Below are positions 11,455-24,222 of a DNA stretch of 64,000 nt, one piece after another. The notes beneath the pieces are model-generated. The model was given only the letters and a program-made list of their open reading frames with translations, was not told the DNA's origin and made no database searches. The stretch's first letter is position 1. Each line of letters begins with the position of its first letter. Source of the DNA: Desmodesmus armatus (lineage: Eukaryota; Chlorophyta; Chlorophyceae; Sphaeropleales; Scenedesmaceae); contig VIIQ02000555.1 of assembly GCA_007449985.2 (NCBI GenBank), positions 62,001-126,000 of the forward strand. Direction: 5' to 3'. The position numbers were made by a program, and so were the translations under genes.

Positions 11455-11620
11455 ATGCGTGCCAAGTGGCGTAAGAAGCGTATGCGGCGCCTGAAGGTGA
11501 GGCCTCGTTTTGCTACTGCTACTCTTCAAGCCTGTTCTTGCTGCTCGGGCACTCACTGGCGTGGTCTGGCTTGCTGTTGTGCAGCGCAAGCGCCGGAAGA
11601 TGAGGCAGAGGTCCAAGTAG
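11455..11620 (+). CDS. RPL41: Large ribosomal subunit protein eL41, split by one intron
   Basis: Exon 1 (11455-11496) encodes MRAKWRKKRMRRLK. After an 88-bp GT-AG intron, exon 2 (11585-11620) encodes RKRRKMRQRSK and a stop. The 25-residue product has the length and the almost wholly Arg/Lys composition of eL41, the smallest eukaryotic ribosomal protein, which forms a helix at the interface of the two subunits. The junction is phase 0. The gene is easily missed because each exon is only 36-42 bp. The match is to the whole known protein, so the call is firm despite the size. Confidence 0.94.
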
Positions 11621-11741
11621 GCGGCCTCCAAGCCTGGGCAGCCATCACCGGGTCTCGCCCCCAGCCCGAGCAGCAGCTGCATGAGCATGCTGATTTCAGC
11701 ATGACTCCCAGCCCGTACCTTTTCGTTATGGGCTTCCCACA

Positions 11742-11746
11742 TGTAA
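11742..11746 (+). promoter_or_regulatory. TGTAA poly(A) signal of eL41
   Basis: TGTAA 122 bp downstream of the eL41 stop, a plausible green-algal polyadenylation signal. Confidence 0.5.
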
Positions 11747-12959
11747 CAGAGCGACTGCTGCTGATCTTTGGCTTGGGGATACACTGATCATTTACTGCTG
11801 CTGGTGGTGGTGGCCTGGTAGACTCTCTATCTGGCATCAGCTGATTCGTACAGCATGGATGTCGTGGCTAGAAAACAGCAGTGGGGCTTGCAGGGGTGCA
11901 GTCTGGGAAGGGCAGCAGCAATGGCACAGCGGCGCCGTGCAGCAGCAGCAGTAGTAGTCGGCAGCATGTCAGCGGGGGTCACTAGTGGACAACCATTTGC
12001 AGTGCAGCAGTGTCAGTAGTGCGCTGTGGGACTCAGTATCACAGTATGAATGGGCAGCACGGTTGTGTGGTAAATCAGTCACAGGTAACAGCAGTGCAAC
12101 AGCCCAGCCGCAGGTGCAGCAAGGGCCAGCTTTGCCTTTGCAGTGGGGCCAATGGTGAACAGCCAATACAGAGTTGGGATTGGGGGCTGTTGGTGTGCAG
12201 TGCAGCGCTTCAGGTACAGACCCATGGCATGCAGTTGCAGTGCTCAGAACTGCTGTTGGTGTCAGGTCAGCGCACCATTGCACAACAGTCAGCGCTGTGG
12301 GGCAGGAGGGTGTGGGGCGTGCTGATCAACAGTGTATGGGTTAGTGCTTGTTTGTAGGCCCTTGGGGAGGCAGCCAGGATGTGCAGCCTAGATCACACAA
12401 CACTGTTTACGTGCACAGTCAGCAGCTGTTGCAGCAGCTCAGCAGGCCTCTACCTGAAAAGATGCAAAGCCCTTGCTGTCCTTCTACACCCAACACGTCA
12501 CAAAACAAACATATCATGAAATTTGAACTCGTGAAAGCAATGGCTGAGAAGTGCTCCAGCCTACTTGCAGCACAGTCATGCGCATGCGCAGCAGCACCCT
12601 TTTGGTGGCAAGCTGTGCACCAGTCCTGAATCATGCAGGCATTTCTAATGTCAGGTCAGTCCTTGAAATCAGAAGTTCAGTCCCTTGGGTCGTGATGAAG
12701 ACTGTGGTGTGCAACAGTTTACTTGCATCACAGGCAAGGCGGGCAGCTAGCACAAGATGTTGGCAGCCGGTGTGCTGCTGTACTGATGCTGCTGAATGTA
12801 GACCATAATTTATCAAAACCAATGAGGGAAGGGACAGCTTGGTCAGTCCCGAACAGACCGAGACGAACGTTGATACGGAAGAATCCAACGTTTTGTCACC
12901 TCAGCGACAAAACGATATGATCCATACACGCACACCTGGTGAATTCCACAGCAGTGCCA
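11747..12959. other. Intergenic, no gene recognised
   Basis: No conserved coding segment found. The 3' part probably contains the promoter and 5' UTR of the aminopeptidase gene. Confidence 0.4.
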
Positions 12960-14087
12960 ATGAACACGCTTTCTTGGTCTCAACCTCCTGGACCAACTTC
13001 TGCCTGCTGTTCAGCACCTGCAGCCACACTGGTCCAGGTTGTGCACAAGAGCAGTGCTGACAATCACTTGTATCGCTCAACGGTTGCATCTGCTGTTAAC
13101 AGCCATCACACAGTTGCTCTTGGCTTGCTGTGCCAGGGAGGTTGCAAAGCAACATTAACGGACAGACCACTTTACTAGCTGGCCAACACTGAGGGCCTGA
13201 GGCAAGCTTGCCAGCAGAGCAGGCTGCAAGCTGGAGGCTTAAATAGCTGAATACAACACGAGCCTCAGCAGCCCAGCATGCCATGCTGTTTGCCCAGCAT
13301 GGGCAAGCATGGCAATACTCCATCCAAGGTGGGCCGCACCAGCAGCTGATGCCAGTGTCAACAACGTGCATTGCTGACACAGCTTCTATGATATGCTGTA
13401 TACTTGGTGCCAACTGCACTGACAAGCTCCCTTTGCCCAGCAGTCAGCAGCCTGCCCTCTTGTCGTGCCCTTGCACCTTCCTACGCAGGCTGCCCCTAAG
13501 TCAAGCAGCCAGCCCCCAGCGGCAGCAGCCAAGGCAGCAGTTACAACCAATGCAGGCCACTCCTGCACAGCAGCCTACACACCCTTTCCTTTCACTGTGC
13601 CCAACGTGCATTTGGACGTCAGCATCCAGCCAGGGACGACCATCGTCACCAGTGTCGTTGATTATGTGCCGCTGGACACCACCCCTGGCCAGCAGCAGCA
13701 GCAGCAGGAGCTGCAGCTACGAGGGGAGGACCTGGAACTGCTTGAGCTGTGCTTAGATTGTGGGTGGAGCTGGCCTTAGGCGCACTGTTTACACAATCAA
13801 ATCCGGCAGGGCATGGCGTATGCATGGCAGGGGCGACTGGCAAACCCCCATGCATGGTGATATCTGTGCTGGTTTCACACTTCAGAGCAAGTGCATCACA
13901 CATCTGCTGCCACACGCCTGCAGCACCTCAGGCAGCTGCTGTACCCCAGGGTCTGCCACATCAGCAGATGCCAGGACCGCCCGGCCAGCCGCACCCCAGC
14001 ACCGCCTTGTCCACACTGCTTTCCCCATGAAGCTGCCGCAACACCCTCTGAGGGTGAGTCACCCTCTGCTGCTGCTGCTGCTACTAC

Positions 14088-14123
<36 letters not shown>

Positions 14124-17100
14124 AACACTGTCACTATGTCCTGCTGGCCCCAGGTGAGGTCCTGCCGGAGAGCAGCTACACATGGGATGAGGAGGAGTGT
14201 GTGCTGGTGCTGCATAATGTGCCCGCCAGGCCCTTCCAGCTGAAAGCTGTGACGGCCATTCACCCTGAGCAGCACACAGACCTGGAAGGCATGTTCTGTG
14301 TGGGAGGCGTCTACGCTACGCAGGTGCGACAGGATGTGCGACCGGCAGGGGTGATTACCCTTTTGCGGCACACTGGGCATTGCGGCTATTGATAGTCGAC
14401 TGAGGGGTGTCTCGAGACATTTGAGCCACTGAACTGAATGCGGCATGTGATGCACAGCCGGCGTCATGCAAAGAGGCCGCACAAAGCTTGTTGCAGCGGA
14501 GTAATAGGGGTGTAGGCTGTCTGCAGGCAGGCAGTAGATGCGAGGGCTTGGGTGAGGCTGCAGCATCTACCTTGCACTGAGTGCGGCCTGCTGTGTGATG
14601 CGGTGTGTGTCCACTCACCTCACCACCATTAGTACTACCACTGTCTCACTCCCTTCCGTCCACCGGCCCATTGCTCTCCTCATTTTTCCGCACCCCTGAC
14701 TCCCTCTGCTTGTTCTTCCCTCCCTCTGTTCCTGTGCTCCTTCCCTGCATGTGTGATCAGTGTGAGGCAACACAATTCAGCCAGATGACGTTCTTCCCTG
14801 ACCGGCCCGACATCCTGTCCCTCTGGCGTGTGCGGCTGGAGGCGCCAGCAGCCAGCTGCCCTGTGCTCATCAGCAACGGCAACCTGCTGGAGGCAGGGGC
14901 ACTGCAGGACGAGGGCCGGCACTGCACTGTGTGGGAGGTGCGCAGGCATGTTTGGGTTGTTGGACACACCTTGAGGGCAAGCGGCCCGCACCGGGTGCAA
15001 ATTGCGGTTCCTTGAGAGGGTATATGGATGTCAATCAGTTGGGTTGAAGCTTTGAAGATGGAGTGGTTTGCTTGTGCTGGAGTTACAAAGGGTGCATTGC
15101 TGGCTTTAGCTGCAACATTGTGCCTTGTTGTGACCAGCTGTCATGCCAATGCAATTGACGTGGGGTTGGTGCTGTTTCTGTTGCAGGACCCCTTCCCCAA
15201 GCCCTGCTACCTATTCAGCCTGGTTGCTGGTGACTTGGCCTTGCGTGAGGACAGCCACACCACACACAGCGGCCGCACCATCAGCCTCAAGACATACGTG
15301 CCAGCAGCATACATCAGCCAGGTAGGCAGCCAATTGATGCCACAGCCTGTCAAGCACGGCCTAGCCAATCACACCCTTGCGTGTTCAGATGTAGCAGGTG
15401 CCCTTGGCTGTGGAGCAAGGTACCGTTGCAGACTCTGCTGGCAACTGCGTAACCGTACCGGCAGACACATTGTTGACGACTTTGTAAGGTAAGGATTGTG
15501 TGACATAACGTGTGCCTGTGACTATGCCATGTTGTTTGTGCTGCAGCTGGATGAGGCTGTGACAGCAATCAAGGCAGCCATGACCTGGGATGAGGCAGCC
15601 TTTGGGCGGGAGTACGACCTGGTGAGACACTTGCCCAGCACACTGGGCGCACGCAACACTGGCACGAGCATCATACATCAACAGCTGACTGCATCACAAT
15701 GTTGCCGGCCTGCTGAGAAATCCCAGGAATGCCTTCCTTGCCCTAAGCTTGGTGGCTGGTGCTTCCTGGCCTGCAGGATGACTAAGGCCAACAAGGCTGT
15801 AGCCTACACTGCTATTGTTGTCAGTAACTGCAGCAAAGTCATGCAGCACAACATGCTGGATGCAAACACAGCTAGCTGGAGGCATAGCCACCCATCCATC
15901 CAAGGCATATGTGTGTACGCAACCTTCTTGCAGGACACATACACCATGGTGGGGTTGGAGGGTTTCAATGATGATGCCACTGAGACCAAGGGCATCTCCC
16001 TGTTCAGCATCAACATACTGGCGGCACTGCCAGCCAACAACACGGACGAAGAGGTGGAGGAGATACGCAGCCTGGTGGCACACGAGTACTTCCACAACTG
16101 GTCAGGTAGGTGGCGTACTTGCATGTGCTACTGTAGAATGATGACGCCCGCAGCCGCACCCGCTGCACCATAAAGGAGCAACAGCTTGTGCCCCTGGTCA
16201 CCCACATCAGCTAAGGTTAGCGGCTTGCGTCTTTGCGCTGTCTCTTTTGACAGGCTGTCAACTCAGCCGCGAGCAGCCCAAGCATGATATTCCCCTGCCG
16301 CAGTGACTCTATACTGACGAGACTGTGACGCTGGCACTTCACTGAAATTGCAGGCAACCGTGTGACACTGCGTGACTGGCTCGACCTCACAGTGAAGGAG
16401 GGCCTGACAGTCTACCGGGAGCACTCCTTCATGGCAGACCTAGACGCCGCAGCAGCAGCAGTCACCGTACCATACGGCTCACCAGACTGGCAGCAGCAGC
16501 TGCTGTCAAAGCTGTACAGCATCACTGCTGCTGCTGCCAGTGGGGCGCCCCCGGACCAGCCCCAGCCTAGCTCATGGAGGCGTGTGCTGGAGGGGGCCTA
16601 CTTGAGGGAGGAGCAGTTTTCTGAGGATGAGGGGCCCCTGGCGCACCCCATACGGCCCAAGCATGTGACCTCACTGTGCAGCCTGTACACGGACACAATA
16701 TATGCAAAGGTGGGCTGCTAGCGTATGCAACCGCGTATATGAACACCTGCAAGTGTTGCTCATATTGGATCATCACATTTTCCAGGCAGACTGAGCTGTG
16801 CCTTGCAAGCCTGACAAAAGGGTTTGCCAGCCTGCAAGGGTGCATGCACTGCTGCAAAGCTGTGTGCTGTCATAGTGCTGACTGCTGCACCCTGTGTTTG
16901 TTGCTGGTTGCCCCAGGGTGCTGCTGTGGTGCGCATGTTCCGCTTCCTGCTGGGCCCAGAGGGCTTCCAGCATGGTGTGCAGGCCTTCTTCAACGACAAC
17001 GACGGCAAGGTGGGGTGGCTGACACTGCACTGGTTTTGGGTCAGTTGGCACTTTACTGATTGAAACCCTGTAGTGGAAGGTCCCTAGGCCGTCTGAGCAG

Positions 17101-20100
17101 CAGCTGGTGTGGGGTAGACACGACATTTGTGTCTGCCTGCGTTGTGGCGCCTGCCTTTGCGTGTCTGCAGCACACCAGCTGTGCTTTGTGCAGGCTCGGT
17201 TGACCATCAGAGGCTTCACTCACGTGCTCGTCAGCGAGTCCGTGTAAGCTGTGCCGTAGGGGCACACCACATGGCATGCCAGAGGTCTACAGTGCACGGT
17301 TGGTCAGCTCTTGCCACCAGCGGTGTCCCACCACAACCAGTGTCAGTTGTGCTGCCGCCAACATCATCACTGCAACTGTTGTGATGCCGCCGCCACCACC
17401 ACCACCCTATGCTGTCCCAACAGGCAGTGCCTTGTGAGGCCTTCTGTGAGGCCCTGCATGCTGCAAACCCAGCACAGTCAAGCCTATTGCGGGGCCTGCT
17501 GCCCTGGTATGACACACCAGGCACACCCTGCCTCAGCATCAGCAGCAGCTACAGCCCCGCAACAGAGTCACTCACCCTGACGGTGCGTCAGCGCAATGAC
17601 ACTGCAAAGGGGATTGACAAGGCCCTGAACCAACCCCTACTGATCCCCCTCAAGGTACGCATGGCTCATCACACTGGCAGTACTATTAGTACTTGTACTA
17701 CTTGCAGATATGCATGTGGGTGTGTGCTCTGCATGCTCATACAAGGGTGAGGGTACAATGTCAGGCACGCATTTGACGTCAGCATGAATGGAGTGGGTCA
17801 GTCTGATGGCGGCAGGCAGTACCATCGTTCGTGAATTGCCACAACTTTAAGTGAATGTCACGCATAACATCCCAAAACATTGGTGCTGCTCTTAAATGCG
17901 TGCAGATTGGCCTTGTGGGGCCAGATGGTCAGGATCTGCCCCTGCACCTCAAGGCTACCCCTCACAACAGCAAGCACAAAGGCGGCAGCAAGGGCAGCGG
18001 CAAGGGCGCCAACAGCAACAGCAGCAAGCCAGTCACAAGCCCTGAGGGTGTCATTCACAACACCGGCCTGCAGGGTGGTATCAGCAGCTCCATTGTGCTG
18101 CTGGTTGACAGTTGGAGCCAGAGCTTCACCTTCACACGGCTTCCTGACAAGCCTTATGTCAGCCTGCTGCGTGACTTCAGTGCTCCTGTGAGGCTGGAAG
18201 TGGAGGGGGAGACTGACAAGGCACTGGGCTTCCTGGCGGTGCATGACAGCAACCCCTTTGCACGGTGAGTGAGGGAGGAAGGTCCGTGTGTTGCTTGGAC
18301 AGGCAAGCCCATTCAGCCAGGGCATCCAAGGGCACCGGGCATTGCCCCTACAGCCCCTGCATGCATCAGCGTGTGTGCATACACAAGTTGTCAGCCCTCA
18401 GCATCCATCAAAGCACTTGCAGGACACACAGTACACACAGTGTGTCTATGTACATGTGCGTGCGTCTGCGGATCATGTGGCTGCAGGTGGGATGCCCTGC
18501 AGCGTCTGCTGTGCCGGCTGCTGGAGCGGCTGTATGACAGGGCTGAGGCTGCAGCTGAGAAAGGTCAAGTGTCAGACATGGACTCACTGGCAGCAGTGCT
18601 GGCCAAGGCAGGGGCCATGCCCCCTGCACTGCTGGCAGCAATGGAGGCTGCACTGGCAGCAACAGACCTGGACGGTGAATACCAGGTACAGCAGCAGCAG
18701 GCAGCAGACTGAGGGACAGCACACCTGCGTGAATAGACACATGCTTCTATTTTCAGAGGGGGTTTTGCCTGTCTGGCCTGAAATGGATGTGGTGATGGCG
18801 GCAGTTTGTTTGGGGGTGAGGGGGAACTGGGCAGGGTAGTGTGTCGGAAGGCGGCAAAGTGCGGAGTTGAAGGTGTGGTGTGGCAGACTGAATGCGCCTG
18901 ATCAGCTTCTTTGCAAGAGCCGCAGGCTCTGTCCTTGAAACCTGCGGCAACGTCAGGTTAGGGCCTCAGGGCAGCTTACCCTTGTGCAGTTGTGCATCCT
19001 GGCAATGTTTGTCCTGTGCGATTCACTGACCAATGACGCGCTGATGTTTGGCGGTCTACTGTCTACTGTTTGGCCTGCAGGCCCGGCTGCTGCAGCTGCC
19101 GTCGGTGATGGAGGTGGCGTCGCTGCTGGATGAACCAGACCCAGAGCTGCTGTGGATGGTGAGAGAGATGAAAGTAATCCACATCAGCATAGGTTATGGT
19201 TGTTCTGTCCTGACAAGGCTTTCTGGCATCAAACGTGCAAGTATGACGCTGAATCAGCGTCGCTGATGAATACACCAACAGTCATGGCATGCGCATCAGA
19301 CCTGCTCCTGCCAGTGCACCCTGAAGCCTCCTTTGCCTAGCTGCATTGTTTACATGGTCTTGTATTGCACATGCTTCCTACATGATTGCTCTGCATGCCG
19401 ATTGCAATTCTACCACGCCTGCCACCAGTACAGGCTGGTACACAACAGCTGTGTCGCTTCGTGAGCTCTGTGTGGCAGCACCATGCATCCACAAGCATGC
19501 TCACTGACCAGGTGGTTTCTCTCTTTCCTGCCGACCAGGTGTGGGTGCACGTGGGACAGCAGCTGGCAAAATGCCTGCGACCTCAGCTGCAGCAGACCAT
19601 CAGCCGCTGTGATACCCAGCTGGAGCAGCTAGGGAACGGCTTTGGGCCCCAGTCCACTAAGATGCGCGCACTGAGGAATGCAGCGCTGGGCCTCCTCAGC
19701 TTTGACTGGACAGAGGAACACCAGCAGCAAGTGTTAGATAGGTGGGTGTGTTGAGTGTGCACATGTGCTGCATCAACTAAACCATCTCGATGCACCACTG
19801 TCTTCACAGGGTTTTGTTACTGTTGTCCCTGTATGGCGCTGTGGACAGCAAGAGCTTGTTTGTGGGTACAATCGTAGCACTTTAGCAGAACAGTTTGTAC
19901 AACTACCTTGCTGGTGTGTGCTGAGTGTGTCAACCAGCTGTGTTGAATTGTGCGCTGCCGTAGGTACTACACGGCCTCCTGCATGACTGACCGCCTGGCT
20001 GCCCTGGAGCTGCTTGCTGATGAGGACAGCCCTGCACGGGTCTCAGCCCTGCAGCACTTCCATGACACATACAGCAGCCAGCCACTGGCAATGCTCAAGT

Positions 20101-21219
20101 GGCTGTACGTGCAGGTGAGGCATGGAGGCAAGGAATGGCTGGCTGGCTGAGTGATTGGGTCAGAGGAGTGACAAGCGAATTGAACGTCAGGAGGGCGGGA
20201 GGGTGCTTGGTGGAGGGGTTGGGGCATGTCAGCCTTGTTAGGTGACCCTGCCTACTGCGTGTCTCACTTACATATGCTGGGGTGGCCACAAGACATTGCA
20301 CCTAATTGGCACCTTATGCAGCCACTGCTGGCAGCTGTTGTAAGAGTGCGTTGCTTGCTGGAATCTGTTTATACTGGAGGCCCTCAGTGACTGCATAGGG
20401 GTGGTTGCATGGTGATGACTGCACAAACAAGACAATAAGGGCATGAGCCTGTCTGCCTGCCTGCTGTCTACAGGCTGCGTGTGACCTTGAGGGCAATGTC
20501 AGCAATGTGCGTGCCCTCTTGGAGCACCCCGCCTTCAACATCACCAACCCGCCAGCCTGTGAACACCTGTTCTTCGGCTTCGCCAGCAGCGTGTCAAACT
20601 TCCACGCCGAGGATGGCAGCGGGTATGCATTCATGGCAGACGCCATCATCAAGGTGCGTCCACTGCCCTCCTGCCGGTGGCATGCGGGTACCTTGTCTGT
20701 CTGTGGTTTGATTTGCAAGACGTAGTTGTGAGATGCAGGCATAGGCACAATGCACCTGCACACACTCATAATGTTGTCTCCATGGCTGGCTGAGCGTTCG
20801 TGGCAAGGAGGGAGGGGCTGTTGGGGCATATGGCTCATGCAGGCGGCGGGGCTGTTTTTGTTGGTGGTGGGGAGGGGGTGTCAGTCAAGACAGGCTGCGC
20901 CAGGGGCCCATACCCCTGCAAGCCACCCAGGCTCTAAACCTTGAACAGCCACCAAACGTTTCATCAACACAGCGTAGAGAAAGCTTCGCGGCCTTTCAAG
21001 TTGAGAGCGGCAAGCATCATTTTCCCGCCTTTGCAGGTGGACAAGGTGAACAGCCAGATGGCGTCCAACCTTGTAGCCACGCTGGTGGACTGGGAGGCCT
21101 TTGACGAGGACCGGCAGCAGCTGATGTTGGCACAGCTGCAGCGCCTGGCGGCCCTGGGGGACACACTCAGCGAGGACGTACGGGAGCTGCTGCAGCAGGC
21201 ATTGCCTGCGGGGAAGTGA
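12960..21219 (+). CDS. M1-family metalloaminopeptidase, PepN (alanyl aminopeptidase) type
   Basis: Sixteen well-supported exons: 13489-13759, 14154-14323, 14761-14937, 15187-15321, 15547-15621, 15934-16105, 16354-16709, 16917-17009, 17424-17654, 17906-18264, 18487-18685, 19081-19158, 19539-19741, 19964-20114, 20474-20653 and 21037-21219. They total 1010 residues, and every junction closes in frame. A tentative first exon, 12960-13031 (starting MNTLSWSQ), joins in phase 0. The N-terminal domain begins near [13 protein letters not shown]. The catalytic domain has the zinc motif [13 protein letters not shown] and the third-ligand segment [13 protein letters not shown], with the Tyr of IYAKGAAVVRM. 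The PepN C-terminal half follows ([31 protein letters not shown]). The protein removes N-terminal residues from peptides. It carries an insertion of about 40 residues after the zinc site. The expected GAMEN exopeptidase motif reads DATET. Organellar targeting is possible but not shown. Confidence 0.93.
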
Positions 21220-22581
21220 ACATGCAATACATACCTTTAGCTGACAGGGGCGCCTGCATTGCAGTGCCAGCAGGCGGCACACTGCACGACTCCTGTCGCT
21301 TGTCAAGCTGAGCGGATTCAAGCTGTTGGACCTGTTTGACGGGTGCTATGGATGCAATTGCATCTGGTCGTACGTGGCTGCTGGAGAAGATACTGCTCTG
21401 GACTGCATAAGGATGCCACAATGGCTGAGAAGGAATTTTTCAAGCAAGTACTGTAGTGCAGCACTTGGGTTTCAGCCATCATTGGTCACACGCCTTGCAC
21501 GCAAGGCCGTCAAGCAGGCAGTGTATACTGGAGCTGCAAGGCTCCATACAGCAGCAACATGCTGACATGTATGTTTGAGGGACGTAGGATGAAGGATTTG
21601 AGTGACATGGTGTGGTATTGCAACAGTGATGCATCAAGCACGCTCTCTGTTGACAGGGTGCTGGAGCCCAGCACTCCTGCAGGTATTGTTTCAAGCTTAT
21701 CCTGATTTGCATGCACGACAAGCAGAGGGCATGTGGACCGTCCACAATGGCATTGACGGCTGCGTGCACTTGTATTGTGCTGTGTTGGCTGTCAACCACA
21801 GCATGTGGTATTCAGGGTGGCCTTGGCGCGTCGGGCGGCGGCTGTGCAGCCGGCCCCGTGAATGCCGTAATGCATTGCTCGGCTGGCTGTTGCTTGTTGT
21901 GGTCAGCAACGCAATGGGCTGCGTGTCAGCCAGGCTCAACTTGCAGCAGCAAGAACTGCTGGGAAGCCTGACAAATTTCTGTTGACCAAGCAGCCATTGC
22001 TGGACATGATTGCCGTAAGCCCTGGTCCCTTTCCAAGCAGGATGTACTTGCACGAGCAGCAAGAGTGCCTAAACGTGTCATTCGAACTGCTGATTAGGAG
22101 TCATCCATACCCAAGCCACTGCGCTATCATCCGAACCTGAGCTTTTGTCACTCAGTGAATCCAAGCTCTGACCGACTGATAACCTCAAGAAGACTGAACC
22201 TTGTTCGGCAAACACCACACTCTGCAGCATGCATGCACAGAGCTCATGATGAATTTGCCAATGCATCCAGGCCGTGGCCAAGCTGGGCACCGCCGGGCTG
22301 CTCCTCCAAGTCACTCACACCCGCACATTCAGAAAGCAGACACACTACCTGGGCGCTAGGCCAGCTGCAAAAACACATGCTCATACTGCATGGCACCCAT
22401 GCTTGCTTGCATGATATCTATGACGCCTTTCCACCCTGGTGACACTTCCAATTCAGTCCATGCTTTCAGCACACATCAACACACTCGACACCCCAAGCAT
22501 AACCGGCCCACTGACACCACACACCATGTCACCCCAGTGCCCACATCTGCTCAACACCGAACCCCAAGACAGTGGCTGTGC
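21220..22581. other. Convergent intergenic region, no gene recognised
   Basis: Lies between the 3' ends of the aminopeptidase (+) and the ABA4-like gene (-). Short frames on both strands lack conserved motifs. It presumably holds both 3' UTRs. Confidence 0.4.
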
Positions 22582-23864
22582 TCAGCTCCACATGCTGCTG
22601 GATGCTGTTGCGGGGCTGTCCTTGCGCGTCCAGTGCACCACTGCGCGCGTCACCAGGTGGCTCAACAGCCCCAGGGGACCAACCATGAAGCACAGCAGCA
22701 CAGAGTGCGCTGTAGGCACGAGCAGGCGCATACCGTCCAGCAACACAGCCCTGCACGCGGGGGGGGGGGGCAGCGAGTGCTAGCAGGGATGTCAACATAT
22801 ACTACGTACCTTATATGGAGCATATGGAGCTTGCCGGAGGTGACGGTGCGTAAGCTGTAAGGCAGAATGGTATTCAAAAAATCCGTAAGAAGATCGGTAA
22901 CCAGCCCAGCAGCTGTGTGATGGTCCCTGTCCAGCGTGCACATGCTGCTTCCGGCCCCATAACGACTGCTGTGAGTCAAAGGCTGACACCATCATTGCTG
23001 CCGTCGCACCTAGCTGTTAGGAAGTCCAGCATGAGCAGGTGCAGCCATGCCAGTGCTGCCAGGGCCCTGTCCTGGAACATAGCTGCCAGCAGGGAGGCAT
23101 CTGGCCAGGGCTTGGCTGCATGCAACACGTCCTGCACCAGCGCTAAGCTGCCTCCCTGCCACGCTTGCCAGGCCAGCACAGCATACGCGGCAGCAAATAG
23201 CAGCGGCAGCAGGGGACTGCCAAGGATGGCCTTTCCCTGCAGAAACACACCAGGGTGTCAGGTTGGCTTGCTTGCTTGCTGGCTATGGTGTAGCTCAAGC
23301 ATGGTTGGCATGATCAGGAAAATGCAAGAGGACCCCATGCCCCAAACCCGCATGAGCACAGCAACTGCATCATTATGACCACAGCAGCTGGCATTTGACG
23401 CTGCTCAGCAACACGCTAGGTTTAACAAAGAACATTTTCAGCGCCTTTTCTCACCAACTTGGACCGCGGCCAGAAAGCCAGGACAAAGTATATCGGCACC
23501 ATCAGGTACGTCCCCGTGCTGAATGCCAGCTCAGGTTGCAGGAGGACACTCGCTGTGCTTGCAGGTGCTACAGCAGCTACTGCCGCTGTGGCTGCTGCCC
23601 GCTTCCCTGCCTCCACTCGTAGCCTCACTGCAGCAGGCAGCAAGATGAACTGCGTGGGTCCGGGACAGGAGACACATCAGCTCTCAGGTCCCTGCTGCTG
23701 CTGGACTTGTGCACCATACCTGATCTGCTGCTGCGAGCTTGGAGCTGCACATGTGGTCTACTGAGGGGTCTGCTGCAGGCCGTTAAAGGCCGGAGCGGTG
23801 CCACCAAGTGGTGATGCTGCTGTGCATGTCTGGATGCTGCTGCAGGAATTTTATGCATCTGCAT
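22582..23864 (-). CDS. ABA4: ABA4-like protein (DUF4281), neoxanthin synthesis
   Basis: Exons on the minus strand: 23864-23720, 23627-23455, 23236-23010 and 22750-22582, in frame, 237 residues. The first 50 or so residues are rich in Arg, Ser, His and Gln (a transit peptide). The mature part has four hydrophobic segments and the family's landmarks: FWPRSKL at the end of helix 1, LGSPLLPLLFAAAYAVL in helix 2, MFQDRALAALAWLHLLMLDF in helix 3, then ARAVLLDG and VPTAHSVLLCFMVGPLGLLS in the last helix. ABA4 of plants is a plastid membrane protein needed for conversion of violaxanthin to neoxanthin, upstream of abscisic acid. In an alga the likely role is neoxanthin for light-harvesting complexes. 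The last exon lies just past a G-run-rich acceptor. UTP18 is transcribed in the same direction upstream. Confidence 0.88.
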
Positions 23865-24197
23865 GGCGCCGTTCCTGAACCTATTGAATGGATTAATTTG
23901 TGAAACCTAAATCCCGCAGGGACTGTGCGTTGACGCTCAAGAGAGGAGATCCACTGCGCGCGATCTTGTGTGGATCTAGCTAGTGAATCAAAGATCCAGA
24001 CAATGACACGGTTAGGCAGCACTTATCAACATATCAGTAGTAGTCAAGGCGCCGGTTTCTTGGGAGACCTTCGCCGCGACTGCTTGGTTTGAACCTGCTA
24101 GACAGGCAGGCAAGCCTTCTGCCTTGCACATGGCCAAGCCATCTCGTCCTTTTCTGTTGTTCGTGCAGATCTAGTCCAAATCATTGTACAATCACAG
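23865..24197. other. Spacer between UTP18 3' end and ABA4 start
   Basis: About 330 bp with no coding signal; probably the ABA4 promoter and 5' UTR. Confidence 0.4.
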
Positions 24198-24202
24198 TTA
24201 CA
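24198..24202 (-). promoter_or_regulatory. TGTAA poly(A) signal of UTP18
   Basis: Read on the minus strand, TGTAA begins 20 bp after the UTP18 stop codon. Confidence 0.55.
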
Positions 24203-24222
24203 AGTAAAGCAGCTCCATACAG

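Noticed and set aside
11236..11784. 182-codon minus-strand frame over eL41
   Set aside because: Overlaps the clearly identified eL41 gene on the other strand and has no conserved motif.
22976..23248. Stand-alone 90-residue membrane protein
   Set aside because: It is exon 3 of the ABA4-like gene; flanking exons join in phase and complete the family's four helices.
24061..24110. tRNA-like B-box (GGTTTGAACC)
   Set aside because: No A box at suitable distance and no cloverleaf could be folded; no tRNA or rRNA gene was found in the window.
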